Made by a program: the position numbers and the translations under genes
Shown here: positions 1-8,634 of the stretch, in pieces
Position numbering within the stretch: position 1 is the first letter of the stretch
How the letters are laid out: every line of letters starts with the position of its first letter
Notes under the pieces: model-generated
What the model was told of the DNA's origin: nothing
The model's database searches: none
The model's input: only the letters and a program-made list of their open reading frames with translations
Source: Caulobacter sp. Root343
GTDB taxonomy: Bacteria > Pseudomonadota > Alphaproteobacteria > Caulobacterales > Caulobacteraceae
Reading direction: 5' to 3'
Assembly (NCBI RefSeq): GCF_001425745.1
Contig: NZ_LMDF01000005.1
Span: forward strand, 742,472-806,471
Length of the DNA stretch: 64,000 nt

Positions 1-1686
1 CGCCCGGCCTCGCCCGACGGCCAGGCGGCCTTCGAGTCGATCGAGCAGGCCCGGCTGGAAGCCATCGGCGCCAACGCCCTGGGCGGCGTCCGCCAGAACC
101 TCACCGCCGCCCTCGAGGCGCGGCTGGAGAAGCAGGGCCTGACCCGCGCCGTCGCCACCGACCGTCAGTCCGCCCCGATGGCCGAGATCCTGGGCCTGAT
201 GGTGCGCGAGCGCCTGACCGGCGACGCCCCACCCGACGGGGCCAAGGCCTTGGTCGACATCCTGCGCAACGATATCGAGATGAAGGCCGGCAAGGACCTG
301 GATCGCCTGGCCGCCGCCATCGACGACCAGGCCGCCTTCGCGCGGGTGACCCGCGAGATCCTGCGCGACCTCGATCTCGGCGAGGAGATGTCCGACGCCA
401 CCGAGAGCGCCGACGACGAGGACGGCAACGAGGAAGAAAGCCCGACCGAGAACTCCGACGAGGATCAGGGCGAGGGTGAAGGCGAGCAGCCCGAGGGCTC
501 CTCGCCGCAGGAAAGCGAGTCCTCGGACCGCGAGACCGAGGCCGGCGACGAGGAGATGGTCCAGTCCGACCAGGACGGCGAGGTTGAGGAAAGCGACGAG
601 AGCCCGGACATGGGCGACGGCGCCAAGCCCGCCCGGCCAGACACCGGTCCGTCGCAGGGCGGCGAGCCGCTCTACAAGATCTTCACCACGGCCCACGACG
701 AGATCGTCCCGGCCGAGGACCTGTGCGACGCCGAGGAGCTGACGCGGCTGCGGGCCTATCTGGACCAGCAGCTGTCGGCCCTCTCCAGCGTGGTCTCGCG
801 CCTGGCCAACAAGCTGCAGCGCCGCCTGCTGGCCCAGCAGAACCGCGCCTGGACCTTCGACCTCGAGGAGGGAATGCTGGACGTCGCCCGCCTGACGCGG
901 GTGATCATCGACCCGACCGCGCCGCTGTCCTTCAAGCAGGAGGAGGACCAGGAGTTCCGCGACACGGTCGTCACCCTGCTGATCGACAATTCCGGCTCGA
1001 TGCGCGGCCGGCCGATCATGGTGGCGGCGATCTGCGCCGACATCCTGGCGCGCACCCTGGAGCGCTGCGGCGTCAAGACCGAGGTGCTGGGCTTCACCAC
1101 CCGCGCCTGGAAGGGCGGAACCAGCCGCGACGAATGGATCAAGGCCGGCAAGCCGGGCGCGCCGGGCCGCCTGAACGACCTGCGCCACATCATCTACAAG
1201 GCCGCCGACAGCCCCTGGCGCCGGGCCCGCAAGAACCTGGGCCTGATGATGCGCGAGGGCCTACTGAAGGAAAACATCGACGGCGAGGCCCTGATGTGGG
1301 CGCACCAGCGGCTGATCGGCCGGCCCGAAGCCCGCCGCATTCTGATGGTGATCTCCGACGGCGCGCCGGTGGACGACAGCACCCTGAGCGTCAATTCGGG
1401 CCACTATCTGGAGCGCCACTTGCGCCAGGTCATCGCCGAGATCGAGGGCAGGAGCCCGGTCGAGCTGATCGCCATCGGCATCGGCCACGACGTCACCCGC
1501 TACTATCGCCGCGCCGTCACGATCGTCGACGTCGAACAATTGGGCGGCGTGCTGGTCGAGCAGTTGGCCGCCTTGTTCGAGGAAGAGCCTCGCGCCGTCG
1601 TCCGTGCGCGCGGCCTGCTGGCGCCGCCGCCGGTCGTCACGCCCCAGGCCGGCAAGCCTTCGAAAGCCGCCAAGGTCCCGGCGTGA
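1..1686 (+). CDS. cobT: Cobaltochelatase subunit CobT (5' end outside window)
   Basis: The reading frame is open from the first base of the window, so this is the C-terminal 561 residues of a longer protein. CobT is the AAA+-partner subunit of aerobic cobaltochelatase; with CobS it drives cobalt insertion into hydrogenobyrinate diamide by CobN in the cytoplasm. The visible part has a helical region, a long acidic Glu/Asp/Ser tract around bases 390-630 typical of CobT, and a C-terminal von Willebrand A domain with the MIDAS motif DNSGS near base 988. The stop codon overlaps the next start as GTGA, suggesting translational coupling. CobS is expected just upstream. Confidence 0.95.
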   Translation, partial: RPASPDGQAAFESIEQARLEAIGANALGGVRQNLTAALEARLEKQGLTRAVATDRQSAPMAEILGLMVRERLTGDAPPDGAKALVDILRNDIEMKAGKDLDRLAAAIDDQAAFARVTREILRDLDLGEEMSDATESADDEDGNEEESPTENSDEDQGEGEGEQPEGSSPQESESSDRETEAGDEEMVQSDQDGEVEESDESPDMGDGAKPARPDTGPSQGGEPLYKIFTTAHDEIVPAEDLCDAEELTRLRAYLDQQLSALSSVVSRLANKLQRRLLAQQNRAWTFDLEEGMLDVARLTRVIIDPTAPLSFKQEEDQEFRDTVVTLLIDNSGSMRGRPIMVAAICADILARTLERCGVKTEVLGFTTRAWKGGTSRDEWIKAGKPGAPGRLNDLRHIIYKAADSPWRRARKNLGLMMREGLLKENIDGEALMWAHQRLIGRPEARRILMVISDGAPVDDSTLSVNSGHYLERHLRQVIAEIEGRSPVELIAIGIGHDVTRYYRRAVTIVDVEQLGGVLVEQLAALFEEEPRAVVRARGLLAPPPVVTPQAGKPSKAAKVPA

Positions 1687-2768
1687 TCGGACTGCGCTCG
1701 GCCCTCGCCCTGTCGATGATCGGCGGCCTGAGCGGCTTCGCCACCCAGTGCACGCCGCGTAAGCCGCCGCCGGTAGTGGTCGCCACGCCCGCCGCGCCGG
1801 TGAAGGCTGGACCGGAAATCGGCGTGACCGCCACGCCCGTGCCGCTGGACGCCGCCAATCCCGCCAAGACGACGCTGGAGGGCGGCTTCGCCTATGCCGG
1901 CGGCCTGGCCCTGACCAGCGCCGACACGTCGCGCCTGCACGGCCTGTCGGACTTGGCGGTCGGGGCGGGCGGCCAGCTGATGGCGATCAGCGACGAGGGC
2001 GACCTGTTCGAGGCCCGGCTCCAGCTCGACCAAGCCGGCCGGCTGGTCGGCCTGACCGACGGCAAGCTGCGGCCTCTGGTCGGCCTGAACGGCCAGCCGC
2101 TGCAGGGCAAGCGCGAAAGCGACGCCGAGGGCATGGCCGTGCTGCCCAACGGCGACCGCCTGGTCAGCTTCGAAGGCAATCACCGGATCTGGCTCTATCC
2201 GGCCCTGCCGGACGGGACCTGGGGAACGCCCCGCCCCGCGCCCAAACCGGCCACCGTCTTCCCGGACAACGAGGGCATGGAGGCGCTGTCGGCCTATCCC
2301 GCCGCCGGCCCCGACGCCTATCTGGTGGGCGGCGAGGAGGGCGAGGTGTGGCTGTGCCGCCTGTCGGCCGACTGCAAGTCGCTGCCGCCGCAATCGGGCC
2401 CGGACTTCACCTGGGGCCTGACCGGTTTCGCGCCCTTCGAGGGGACGGCCGTCGGCACCCTGCATCGCGGCTTCGACCCGATCCGCGGCTGGCGGGCCGT
2501 GGTGCGGTTCATTTCCGACCCGACCAAGCCCCTGACCCAACAGCGCACGACCGCCGCCCTGCATATCGACGGCTCGGCGCCGCGCGACAATTACGAAGGC
2601 CTGGCCCTGACCCGCTCACCCACCGGCGGCACGCGGCTCTACCTGCTGTCGGACGACGGCGCGATCGGCAACCAGCGCACCCTGCTGCTGGCCTTCGACT
2701 GGACGCCGCAGCCCCTGCCGCAGCCGATGCTCTCGCCGGTGAAGAAGCGCCCCGTTCGCAGACGCTAA
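1683..2768 (+). CDS. Esterase-like activity of phytase family protein
   Basis: This 361-residue protein starts with GTG overlapping the cobT stop. It has a short hydrophobic N-terminus, then a Pro/Ala-rich linker, consistent with export; a Cys follows the hydrophobic stretch (ATQC) but is not a good lipobox. The body matches what I know of the phytase-like esterase family (PF13449): a probable beta-propeller with the segments [16 protein letters not shown] and [13 protein letters not shown] and a late NYEGLAL motif. The substrate is unknown. The link to cobT is positional only; cobT followed by this family is common in alphaproteobacteria, as far as I recall. Confidence 0.8.
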   Translation: MIGLRSALALSMIGGLSGFATQCTPRKPPPVVVATPAAPVKAGPEIGVTATPVPLDAANPAKTTLEGGFAYAGGLALTSADTSRLHGLSDLAVGAGGQLMAISDEGDLFEARLQLDQAGRLVGLTDGKLRPLVGLNGQPLQGKRESDAEGMAVLPNGDRLVSFEGNHRIWLYPALPDGTWGTPRPAPKPATVFPDNEGMEALSAYPAAGPDAYLVGGEEGEVWLCRLSADCKSLPPQSGPDFTWGLTGFAPFEGTAVGTLHRGFDPIRGWRAVVRFISDPTKPLTQQRTTAALHIDGSAPRDNYEGLALTRSPTGGTRLYLLSDDGAIGNQRTLLLAFDWTPQPLPQPMLSPVKKRPVRRR

Positions 2769-2859
2769 AGCCGTTTCGTTGCGAATGAGACCGTTTCGTT
2801 GGTAATTATATGATTGTATTGATATTTTTTCCCAAAGCAGCACCATCGCACTTGCAATA

Positions 2860-2871
2860 GGTACCGGTAAC
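2860..2871. promoter_or_regulatory. Imperfect palindrome GGTACCGGTAAC upstream of the first urcA gene
   Basis: The 12-mer is centred on ACCGGT and resembles LacI-family operators, which have a central CG. It lies about 55 bases before the conserved urcA leader. A similar site lies upstream of the GH3 gene near 58026. No regulator can be assigned, so this is weak evidence for an operator. Confidence 0.2.
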
Positions 2872-2914
2872 ATATAGTCATGACCTCGACGGACGACGAG
2901 GCGAGAACCCGGGG

Positions 2915-2973
2915 CCGTCAGAGGAACGCACCTGGAGGCGGTTGAATCCAACCTCCTTTTCAGGACTATCAAA
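2915..2973 (+). promoter_or_regulatory. Conserved hairpin leader of urcA copy 1
   Basis: These 59 bases before the ATG match the leader of the second urcA gene almost base for base in layout: CCGTCAG, GGAACGC, CTGGAGG, hairpin, GGAC, ATG. The hairpin pairs 2934-2944 with 2949-2959 around the loop AATC; it has one C/U mismatch and ends in G/U pairs next to a T run. A weak Shine-Dalgarno (AGGA) lies between the hairpin and the start. Conservation of an untranslated leader between paralogues implies an RNA-level role. Confidence 0.6.
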
Positions 2974-3285
2974 ATGATCCGTCTGCTCGTTATCGCCATC
3001 AGCGCCCTGATGGCCACCGCCGCCGCCACCTCGGCCAGCGCTGGTGAAATCACCGTCAAGGTCGCCGGCCGCGCCACTCCCGCGGTCCACGCCGACATCG
3101 TCAACGCCGCCAAGCAGATCTGCGCGGACGACCTGACCGGCAATCCGTACGCCGCCGACATCGCGCCCTATTGCGTGCGCGAAGTGGCCCGTGACGCCAT
3201 CAGCCGCACCAACAGCCGCGACCTGGTCGCCTACGACAAGGCCCAAGGCCGCAGCGTCTATTTCATGCGCGTCGCCAGCCGCTAA
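2974..3285 (+). CDS. UrcA family protein (copy 1)
   Basis: A 103-residue secreted protein. Residues 1-23 are a classic signal peptide ending SASAG. The mature part carries the UrcA pattern: EITVKVAG near the start, a VNAAKQIC segment with the first Cys, a second Cys after IAPY (likely a disulfide), and DAISRTNS near the end. UrcA proteins are small periplasmic proteins of unknown function, abundant in Caulobacterales and sphingomonads. The start is fixed by the signal peptide and by alignment with the paralogue at 3550. An intrinsic terminator follows, so the gene is probably monocistronic. Confidence 0.85.
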   Translation: MIRLLVIAISALMATAAATSASAGEITVKVAGRATPAVHADIVNAAKQICADDLTGNPYAADIAPYCVREVARDAISRTNSRDLVAYDKAQGRSVYFMRVASR

Positions 3286-3310
3286 TCCGCGGTCGAAGCG
3301 TCGAAATGAG

Positions 3311-3341
3311 GCCCGCGAGACTTCGGTTTCGCGGGCTTTTT
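3311..3341 (+). terminator. Rho-independent terminator after urcA copy 1
   Basis: The perfect 8-bp stem GCCCGCGA / TCGCGGGC (3311-3318 with 3329-3336) closes a 10-base loop and is followed by five T residues. Confidence 0.85.
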
Positions 3342-3441
3342 CGCGCCTGCTCCAGATCGCGCAATCGGTTGTTCGCGCGCGAACCTTCTATTTTGCACGC
3401 GAAGGACGCATTGCAACATAACCATTGATAACCCAGTAGAA

Positions 3442-3458
3442 CGTTGCTATATGCAACG
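3442..3458. promoter_or_regulatory. Palindrome CGTTGC-TATAT-GCAACG upstream of urcA copy 2
   Basis: A perfect 6-bp inverted repeat with a 5-base AT spacer, about 34 bases before the conserved leader. Its position fits an operator or core promoter element. No family is assigned. Confidence 0.3.
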
Positions 3459-3491
3459 GGACGGCCAAACAGGCGACAGACCGGAAACGGA

Positions 3492-3549
3492 CCGTCAGGG
3501 GAACGCGTCTGGAGGGGGTTGCTCACAACCCTCTTTCGGGACCATCGAG
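3492..3549 (+). promoter_or_regulatory. Conserved hairpin leader of urcA copy 2
   Basis: This is the second copy of the urcA leader. Bases 3511-3521 can pair with 3526-3536 as an uninterrupted 11-bp stem (with G/U pairs) around the loop CTCA. Compared with copy 1, the loop has changed completely, and stem changes are compatible: a C/U mismatch became G-C and a G-C became G/U. Spacing from the leader start to the ATG is 58 versus 59 bases. Confidence 0.6.
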
Positions 3550-3849
3550 ATGATCCGCTCCATCGTTCTGGCCGCCTCGGCCATCGCTCTGTTCGCCTCC
3601 GCTCCCGCCTCGGCCGCCGAAATGCGCGTCAAGGTCGCCGGCAAGTCGGCCGCCGAAGTCCGCGCCGACATCGTCAAGGCCGCCTCGACCGTGTGCTGGC
3701 AGGACGTCCGTGGCGAAGCCCTCGCCGGCTATCTGTACCCGGCCTGCATCCGCGCCTCGGTCAATGACGCCGTGGCCAAGATCAACAACCCGGCTCTCAG
3801 CGCCTACAACTCGGCCAACCCGTCGTCGGGCGCCGTCGTCGCGCGTTAA
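3550..3849 (+). CDS. UrcA family protein (copy 2)
   Basis: A 99-residue paralogue of the protein at 2974. The signal peptide covers about residues 1-22 (ending SAAE), followed by EMRVKVAGKSAAEVRADIVKA, two Cys residues (VCWQD and PACIRA) and a VNDAVAKINNP segment. The start at 3550 is chosen over an in-frame ATG at 3451 because it begins the signal peptide and sits at the same point after the shared leader. Function is unknown beyond the secreted UrcA family. A strong terminator follows. Confidence 0.85.
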   Translation: MIRSIVLAASAIALFASAPASAAEMRVKVAGKSAAEVRADIVKAASTVCWQDVRGEALAGYLYPACIRASVNDAVAKINNPALSAYNSANPSSGAVVAR

Positions 3850-3876
3850 GCGACGCCTGCAGTACCAAGCTTTCCA

Positions 3877-3905
3877 AACCCGCCGCGGCTCAGTCGCGGC
3901 GGGTT
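3877..3905 (+). terminator. Rho-independent terminator after urcA copy 2
   Basis: The 11-bp stem AACCCGCCGCG / CGCGGCGGGTT (3877-3887 with 3895-3905) has a short loop and is followed by a TTGCTTTG run. Confidence 0.8.
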
Positions 3906-4000
3906 TTGCTTTGTCTGGATGCAGCTTCGGGCGCGGGACGAAGCTCCGCTTACGAGCAGAAGACCAATGACAACTTCGCCCCAGCGCAGACGTTCTGCGA

Positions 4001-4393
4001 TCAGCAGGAGAACTCGTACGCCTGGTCTCCGATGGCATTCAGTCTCAACCGCTTGGCTGCAGCGCCCAGCGCCTTCTCAACGGTCGCAAATTCCAGCTCA
4101 TCAGCACCTTGTGATTCCAAGTACTGAAGCAGCCTCCACGTGTCGATCACATCCGATCGGGGTAGGTTTTGGTGCATGTCGACGACGCGCCCGTCCACAG
4201 CGCTCGTGAACCTCAACCCGGCTCCATGGCGCTGAAAAGTCCAAGCGGCTCCGTCGGTATCGACGCGCCCTTGGCGGGGTATGTCCAAGACCACCTGCGT
4301 AAAGCTGATGCCGGGATAGAGGCTGGTAAACGCCGCCATGAGCTGGGCTTGCGTCCGACAGAACTGGGTAAGGACGCTCGGGTGCAATTCCAT
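4001..4393 (-). CDS. Hypothetical protein, possibly DUF6896-like
   Basis: A 130-residue soluble protein with no signal peptide or membrane segment. The motif WTFQRHGAGLRF and the alternating helix/strand pattern remind me of the DUF6896 family, but I cannot confirm this. Its codon use and GC are visibly lower than its neighbours (many A/T third positions), so it may be horizontally acquired. It stands alone between a terminator on the left and the rpmB terminator on the right. The Shine-Dalgarno before 4393 is weak. Confidence 0.65.
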   Translation of the reverse strand: MELHPSVLTQFCRTQAQLMAAFTSLYPGISFTQVVLDIPRQGRVDTDGAAWTFQRHGAGLRFTSAVDGRVVDMHQNLPRSDVIDTWRLLQYLESQGADELEFATVEKALGAAAKRLRLNAIGDQAYEFSC

Positions 4394-4485
4394 TGTCTCA
4401 GCCTACCGACGCGGGCGTCAGCCATCCACCCATCGCCGTCGCCCTGAACGCCCAGGGCGAATACCCCCCGCCCCCACCCACGACG

Positions 4486-4519
4486 AAAAGCCCGCCGGGA
4501 GCGATCCCGGCGGGCTTTC
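4486..4519. terminator. Bidirectional terminator between the orphan gene and rpmB
   Basis: A stem AAAGCCCGCCGGGA / TCCCGGCGGGCTTT closes the loop GCGA. It carries T runs on both strands. It lies just past the rpmB stop and is its likely terminator. Confidence 0.85.
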
Positions 4520-4542
4520 TGTCGTCGGTAGACCGTCGAGCC

Positions 4543-4845
4543 TTAAGCGGCGGCTTGGACGGCGGCCTTGGCCTTGGCCTTGACCTGCGACTTGATCTTC
4601 AGGGCGCGCGGCGACAGCTGCTCGTCCTTGGCGCCCAGCAGGAACACGTCCAGGCCGCCCTTGAAGTCGAGCGTGCGCAGGGCCGCGTTGCTGATCCGGA
4701 GCCTGAAGCTCTGGCCCAGCGACTCCGACTGGAGCGTGGCGGGCGACAGGGCCGGCAGGAAGCGGCGCTTGGTCTTGATGTTCGAGTGGCTCACATTGTG
4801 GCCGACCATCGGACCGATACCGGTAAGTTCGCAACGGCGCGACAT
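4543..4845 (-). CDS. rpmB: 50S ribosomal protein L28
   Basis: The 100-residue protein starts [20 protein letters not shown], the signature N-terminus of alphaproteobacterial L28, followed by the NIKTKRRF segment and a basic Ala/Lys-rich C-terminus. L28 is a component of the large ribosomal subunit. The frame extends upstream to 4986, but the family start is clearly the ATG at 4845. The gene is monocistronic, with a terminator directly downstream. Confidence 0.97.
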   Translation of the reverse strand: MSRRCELTGIGPMVGHNVSHSNIKTKRRFLPALSPATLQSESLGQSFRLRISNAALRTLDFKGGLDVFLLGAKDEQLSPRALKIKSQVKAKAKAAVQAAA

Positions 4846-5123
4846 AGTGATTACCTTGGCTTGGGCGAAGCCGTCCGGCTCAACAAAGAACCTGGCCCCG
4901 CATAAGATATGAATTCGGGCACACGGTTGGACCAGGCCGACCGCGCGAGAGCGGGCGATATAGGCGAAGGCTCCCCCCTGAGTCAAGGCTGGTTTGGCTC
5001 CTCGAGCCCCTTACTCGCACGTCAGATCTCGCGCGGCGCGAAGGAACTCCGCGCCTCACCGTCGCCTTCAAGCACGGTTCATTTGGCTCTCTATATATAG
5101 GCCGCACGAAGGAGACCCGCCGT

Positions 5124-5609
5124 ATGCGTTCGACCACCCTCGCCGCCTCCGCCCTGGCGCTCGCCGTCGGCGTCGCCCTGGCCGGCTTCAGCCTGGCCCA
5201 GCCGGTGGTGCGCACGCCGGCCCATGCCGCCGCGAAGGCGACGATTCTCCCTGGCCACTGGGAGTATGACTACAAGATCGGCGTCATCCCGGTCAGCAGC
5301 GAGACCAAGTGCCTCAAGCCCGCCGACGCCGAGCAGTTCTCGCGCGGCATCTGCACCCGCCGCTATCGCTGCGACTACACGACCAATGTGGTCAAGGACG
5401 GCAAGATCCAGCTGAAGGGCACCTGGACCGACAAGAAGGACCGCGTCTCGCCGGTTTCGGCCGAGGGGGTCTATTCGCCCGAGAGCTTCAAGATGGACAT
5501 CCATCTGAAGACGATCAGCGGCATGGCCCTGGCCGGCAGCCTCAACGCCAAGCGGATCTCCGCCGAGTGTCCGCCCGAAGAGAAGACAGGCGAAACGGCG
5601 GCGAAGTAG
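5124..5609 (+). CDS. DUF3617 domain-containing secreted protein
   Basis: A 161-residue protein with an N-terminal signal peptide (about residues 1-25, hydrophobic core ALALAVGVALAGF). The mature part has the DUF3617 features: PGHWEYDYKIGVIPV near the start, a KCLKP motif, and paired Cys residues around GICTRRYRC. The family is periplasmic and of unknown function. A good Shine-Dalgarno (GAAGGAGA, 5109-5116) precedes the ATG, and a TATATA box lies about 25 bases upstream. The gene is divergent from rpmB across 278 bases. Confidence 0.85.
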   Translation: MRSTTLAASALALAVGVALAGFSLAQPVVRTPAHAAAKATILPGHWEYDYKIGVIPVSSETKCLKPADAEQFSRGICTRRYRCDYTTNVVKDGKIQLKGTWTDKKDRVSPVSAEGVYSPESFKMDIHLKTISGMALAGSLNAKRISAECPPEEKTGETAAK

Positions 5610-5647
5610 CCGCCGGCTCCGGAGACTCCGGCGAAACCGATTTGTGG

Positions 5648-5724
5648 TTAATCCGCCTTAAGCTACAATAGCTTGTAGGGAACAAACACTGAATCGGGGA
5701 ACGTCGCCGATTCGGTCCTGATTC
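5648..5724. promoter_or_regulatory. TTAA-N6-TTAA plus three GANTC sites
   Basis: TTAA at 5648 and 5658 are spaced by 6 bases; the known CtrA box uses 7. GAATC at 5691 and GATTC at 5709 and 5720 are CcrM methylation motifs packed into 34 bases. Both flanking genes point into this region, so any promoter would serve an unannotated transcript. Confidence 0.3.
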
Positions 5725-5807
5725 GTTTCGCCCCTGTTCGGCCGCGCGTTAGCACCTGTTAATCGGGGCGGGCGGAGGGGTTTCTCCCTTTAGGACTCAC
5801 GGCCATC

Positions 5808-5974
5808 TTCCCTCTCCCCTTGCGGGAGAGGGTGGCCCGCGAAGCGGGTCGGGTGAGGGGTCGAAAGTCGTGTCCGCCGCGACCAGCGGCCGGTGCAGGG
5901 CGCCAAGCCGACAGGACTATCGACCCCTCATCCGTCGCCTGCGGCGCCACCTTCTCCCGCAAGGGGAGAAGGAC
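5808..5974. repeat. Palindromic intergenic repeat, copy 1
   Basis: The arms carry CTCCCCTTGCGGGAGAGGG on the left and CTTCTCCCGCAAGGGGAG on the right, around a core with GACAGGACTATCGACCCCTC. The same core, in opposite orientation, occurs in the repeat near 18330. The right end abuts the ogt stop codon and may act as its transcription end. Confidence 0.75.
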
Positions 5975-5979
5975 GCTCC

Positions 5980-6555
5980 CTACCCCCCGCGCGGCGGCGC
6001 GATCGAGAACTCCAGGTCGAAAAGGGTCGGGACCTCGCTGGTCCTGGCCCGCTCGATGGTCAGCAAGCGGGCCTTGGTTTCCGCGCCGCCCGGGGCCGAG
6101 AAACCGCCCATGCCGCCGGAAGCCGCCAGCACGCGGTGGCAGGGCACCACGATCGGCCAGGGGTTCTCGCCCAGGGCCTTGCCGACCGCCCGCGCCGCGC
6201 CGGGTTCGCCCATCGCCTTGGCCACCTCGCCATAGGTCGAGACCTCGCCCGGCGTGATGGCCCGGGCGATCTCGTAGACCCGAAGGTTGAAGGCCGGCTG
6301 TTCGCCCACGTCCAGCGGGATGTCGGAAAGGTCGTCGCGACCGCCGGCCAGCAGGTCGCGGATCCGCTCGATGACCTTCTCGATCTCGGCGGGAGGATCG
6401 CCCTCGACCGCCTCGGGAAAGCACCGCCGCAGCCGCGCCCAGGCCGCGCCCGGCGAGCTTTCCGGCAATTGCACGCCGACCAGGCCGCGCTCGCCCCAGG
6501 CCAGGCCGCAGCGGCCGATCACGGTGTCGAAGAGGATGAAACCCTGGGCGGTCAT
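5980..6555 (-). CDS. ogt: Methylated-DNA--protein-cysteine methyltransferase
   Basis: A 191-residue suicide DNA-repair enzyme that transfers the alkyl group from O6-alkylguanine to its own Cys. The active-site motif PCHRV is near residue 139, preceded by NPWPIVVPCHRV and followed by ASGGMGGFSAPGG, all typical. The DNA-binding helix motif GEVSTYGEVAKAMG is also present. The start at 6555 (MTAQGFILFDT) fits the family; the frame remains open far upstream only as antisense of the amidohydrolase gene. It is convergent with the DUF3617 gene and divergent from the amidohydrolase. Confidence 0.93.
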   Translation of the reverse strand: MTAQGFILFDTVIGRCGLAWGERGLVGVQLPESSPGAAWARLRRCFPEAVEGDPPAEIEKVIERIRDLLAGGRDDLSDIPLDVGEQPAFNLRVYEIARAITPGEVSTYGEVAKAMGEPGAARAVGKALGENPWPIVVPCHRVLAASGGMGGFSAPGGAETKARLLTIERARTSEVPTLFDLEFSIAPPRGG

Positions 6556-6636
6556 CCGGAAAAAATAGCAGGCCTGTTGCGACTTTCGAGGGGTGCGCCA
6601 TACGTTTTCCGATTCTTGCTGAGCTTGGAGAGCCCC

Positions 6637-8268
6637 GTGCGCCGGATCCTCATCGCCGCCTTGCTGGCCGCGACCCCGTTTTCCGCCGCTCACGCCGGCG
6701 ATCTGCTGATCCACGGCGGCCCGATCCACACCGGGGTCGAGGCCGCCCCGACCGCCGAGGCGGTGCTGGTCCGCGACGACAGGATCCTGTTCGTCGGCCC
6801 GCTGGCCGCCGCCCGGGCCAAGGCGGCCAAGGGCGTCCGCGACCTCGACCTGAAGGGCGCCGCGGCCTATCCGGGCTTTGTCGACGCCCACGCCCATCTG
6901 ACGGGCATCGGCCTGCGCGAGCTGACCCTGAACCTGGACCAGACCCGGTCGCTGGCCGAGCTGGTCTCGACGGTGAAGGCCTATGCCGCCGCCCATCCGG
7001 ACGGGCCGATCTTCGGCCGGGGCTGGATCGAGACCCACTGGCCCGAGAAGCGCTTCCCGACCAAGGCCGACCTCGACGCCGCCGCGCCGGGCCGGATCGT
7101 GGTGCTGGAGCGGTCCGACGGCCACGCCAGCGTCGCCTCCAGCGCCGCCCTGGCCAAGGCCGGGGTGACGGGCGCCACTGCCGACCCGGCCGGCGGCAAG
7201 ATCCTGAGGGGGACCGACGGCCGGCCCGACGGCATGCTGATCGACCACGCCCAGGCCCTGGTCGCCGGCGTCATCCCGCCGCCCAGCGAGGCCCTGAAGC
7301 GCGAAGCCCTGCGCAAGGCCGGGGCGCTGTATGCATCCCGCGGGTGGACCGGCCTCGACAATATGAGCGTCATGGCCGACGACCTGGCCTTGCTGCGCGA
7401 CGAGGCCGCCAAGGGCAGCTTCCACATCCGGGTCGACAATTACATGGATCCCAGCGGCGCGGCCGAGGTGCTCTCCAAGGGCCCGCAGGTCGATCCGACC
7501 GGCCTGATCCGGGTGCGCGGGATCAAGCTCTATATGGACGGCGCCCTGGGCTCGCGCGGCGCGGCGCTGCTCGAACCCTACAGCGACGCCGAAGGCCTGG
7601 GCTTGCAGCTGACCCCCCAGGACAAGGGCCTGGCGCTGATGAAGCAGGCCAAGGCCGTCGGAGCCCAGGTCGCCATGCACGCCATCGGCGACCGCGGCAA
7701 CCGCATGACCCTGGACTGGTTCGAGCAGAGCCTCGCCGGCGACAAGGCCGCCCGCTGGCGCATCGAGCACGCCCAGATCGTCGCCGACACCGATGTGCCG
7801 CGGTTCGCCAAGCTGGGGGTCATCGCCTCGATGCAGCCCAGCCACGCGATCGGCGACCTCTATTTCGCCCCCGCCCGCCTGGGCCAGGCTCGCCTGCACG
7901 AGGGCTATCGCTGGAAGGATTTCCTCACCGCCGGCGTCGTCGTGGCCGCCGGCTCGGACGCCCCGGTCGAGGTCGGCGACCCGCGCATCGAGTTCTACGC
8001 CGCCGTCTACCGCCACAGCCTGACCGGCTTCGCCAACGCCGACTGGCACCTGGAAGAGGCCGTCACCCGCGCCCAGGCCCTGAGAATGCTGACCCTGGCC
8101 CCGGCCTATGCGGTGTTCCGGGAGAAGGAGCTGGGCACCTTGGAGGCCGGCAAGAAGGCCGACGTCACGGCGTTCGACCAGGACCTGATGACGGTTGAGC
8201 CCAAGGCGATCCTGACGGCCCAGCCCGTGCTGACGGTGGTGGATGGCAAGGTGGTGTTCGAGAAGTAG
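6637..8268 (+). CDS. Secreted amidohydrolase, YtcJ-like
   Basis: A 543-residue metal-dependent hydrolase of the amidohydrolase superfamily, YtcJ/NfdA-like subgroup. The GTG at 6637 begins a signal peptide (RRILIAALLAATPFSAAHA), so the enzyme is probably periplasmic. Metal-site motifs appear in order: DAHAHL, the segment MDGALGSRGAALL, AMHAIGDRGNRM, EHAQIV and the late GSDAPVE. The C-terminal LEAGKKADVTAFD closes the beta-sandwich. The substrate is unknown; members hydrolyse N-substituted formamides or other amides. A weak Shine-Dalgarno (TTGGAGAG) supports the GTG. Confidence 0.88.
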   Translation: MRRILIAALLAATPFSAAHAGDLLIHGGPIHTGVEAAPTAEAVLVRDDRILFVGPLAAARAKAAKGVRDLDLKGAAAYPGFVDAHAHLTGIGLRELTLNLDQTRSLAELVSTVKAYAAAHPDGPIFGRGWIETHWPEKRFPTKADLDAAAPGRIVVLERSDGHASVASSAALAKAGVTGATADPAGGKILRGTDGRPDGMLIDHAQALVAGVIPPPSEALKREALRKAGALYASRGWTGLDNMSVMADDLALLRDEAAKGSFHIRVDNYMDPSGAAEVLSKGPQVDPTGLIRVRGIKLYMDGALGSRGAALLEPYSDAEGLGLQLTPQDKGLALMKQAKAVGAQVAMHAIGDRGNRMTLDWFEQSLAGDKAARWRIEHAQIVADTDVPRFAKLGVIASMQPSHAIGDLYFAPARLGQARLHEGYRWKDFLTAGVVVAAGSDAPVEVGDPRIEFYAAVYRHSLTGFANADWHLEEAVTRAQALRMLTLAPAYAVFREKELGTLEAGKKADVTAFDQDLMTVEPKAILTAQPVLTVVDGKVVFEK

Positions 8269-8269
8269 G

Positions 8270-8390
8270 GTCACTGGCCCCCTCCGCGCCTGCGGCGCTC
8301 CTCCCCCGAAGGGGGAAGAAGGCGTCGCGCGATCCTTCCGCCCCCTCCGGGGGCGGAAGGCCGCGAAGCGGCCAGGTGGGGGCAAGTGAC
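8270..8390. repeat. GC-rich repeat module bounded by inverted GTCACT ends
   Basis: The left end reads GTCACTGGCCCC and the right end GGGGCAAGTGAC. Inside are CTCCCCCGAAGGGGG and CCCCCTCCGGGGGCGG hairpins. It begins right after the amidohydrolase stop. Confidence 0.6.
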
Positions 8391-8479
8391 ATCGGCTTCA
8401 CGCGGTTTACCGCTGAAGTTGGTGGGGAGGCGACGGAGCGGCCGGGCGAACCCGGATCTGCAACAGCGCCAAGCTTGTC

Positions 8480-8565
8480 CAGGGGCTTCGCCTACCCACT
8501 CACCCTCCCACCGCTACGCGGCGGGCCCCTCCCTCTCTCCATGAGAGAGGGATTTTGGTGGATGC
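8480..8565. repeat. Dispersed repeat with ACTCACCCTCCCACC motif
   Basis: Contains ACTCACCCTCCCACC followed by CCTCTCTCCATGAGAGAGGG. The same pair of motifs recurs at about 18507-18550. Confidence 0.55.
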
Positions 8566-8634
8566 CCTCGCTTGCGTGGGACCCCCTTCTCCCCCGGAGA
8601 AGGAGCCCTCCCTACATCTCACGGCGAGACGATC

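Larger units (their letters stand above)
5610..5979. other. Gene-free convergent region with GANTC cluster and palindromic repeat
   Basis: This 370-base stretch between the DUF3617 gene and ogt has no credible coding sequence. The left half holds TTAA-N6-TTAA (5648-5661), the palindrome CTACAA-TAGC-TTGTAG (5663-5678), and three GANTC sites (5691, 5709, 5720). The right half is the palindromic repeat listed separately. Confidence 0.6.

Noticed and set aside
5648..5661. A true CtrA box
   Set aside because: The two TTAA halves are 6 bases apart, not 7, and no gene starts downstream; kept only as a weak motif.
6556..8385. Upstream extension of the ogt frame, making an 801-residue protein
   Set aside because: The extension is antisense to the amidohydrolase gene; the methyltransferase family begins at the Met at 6555.
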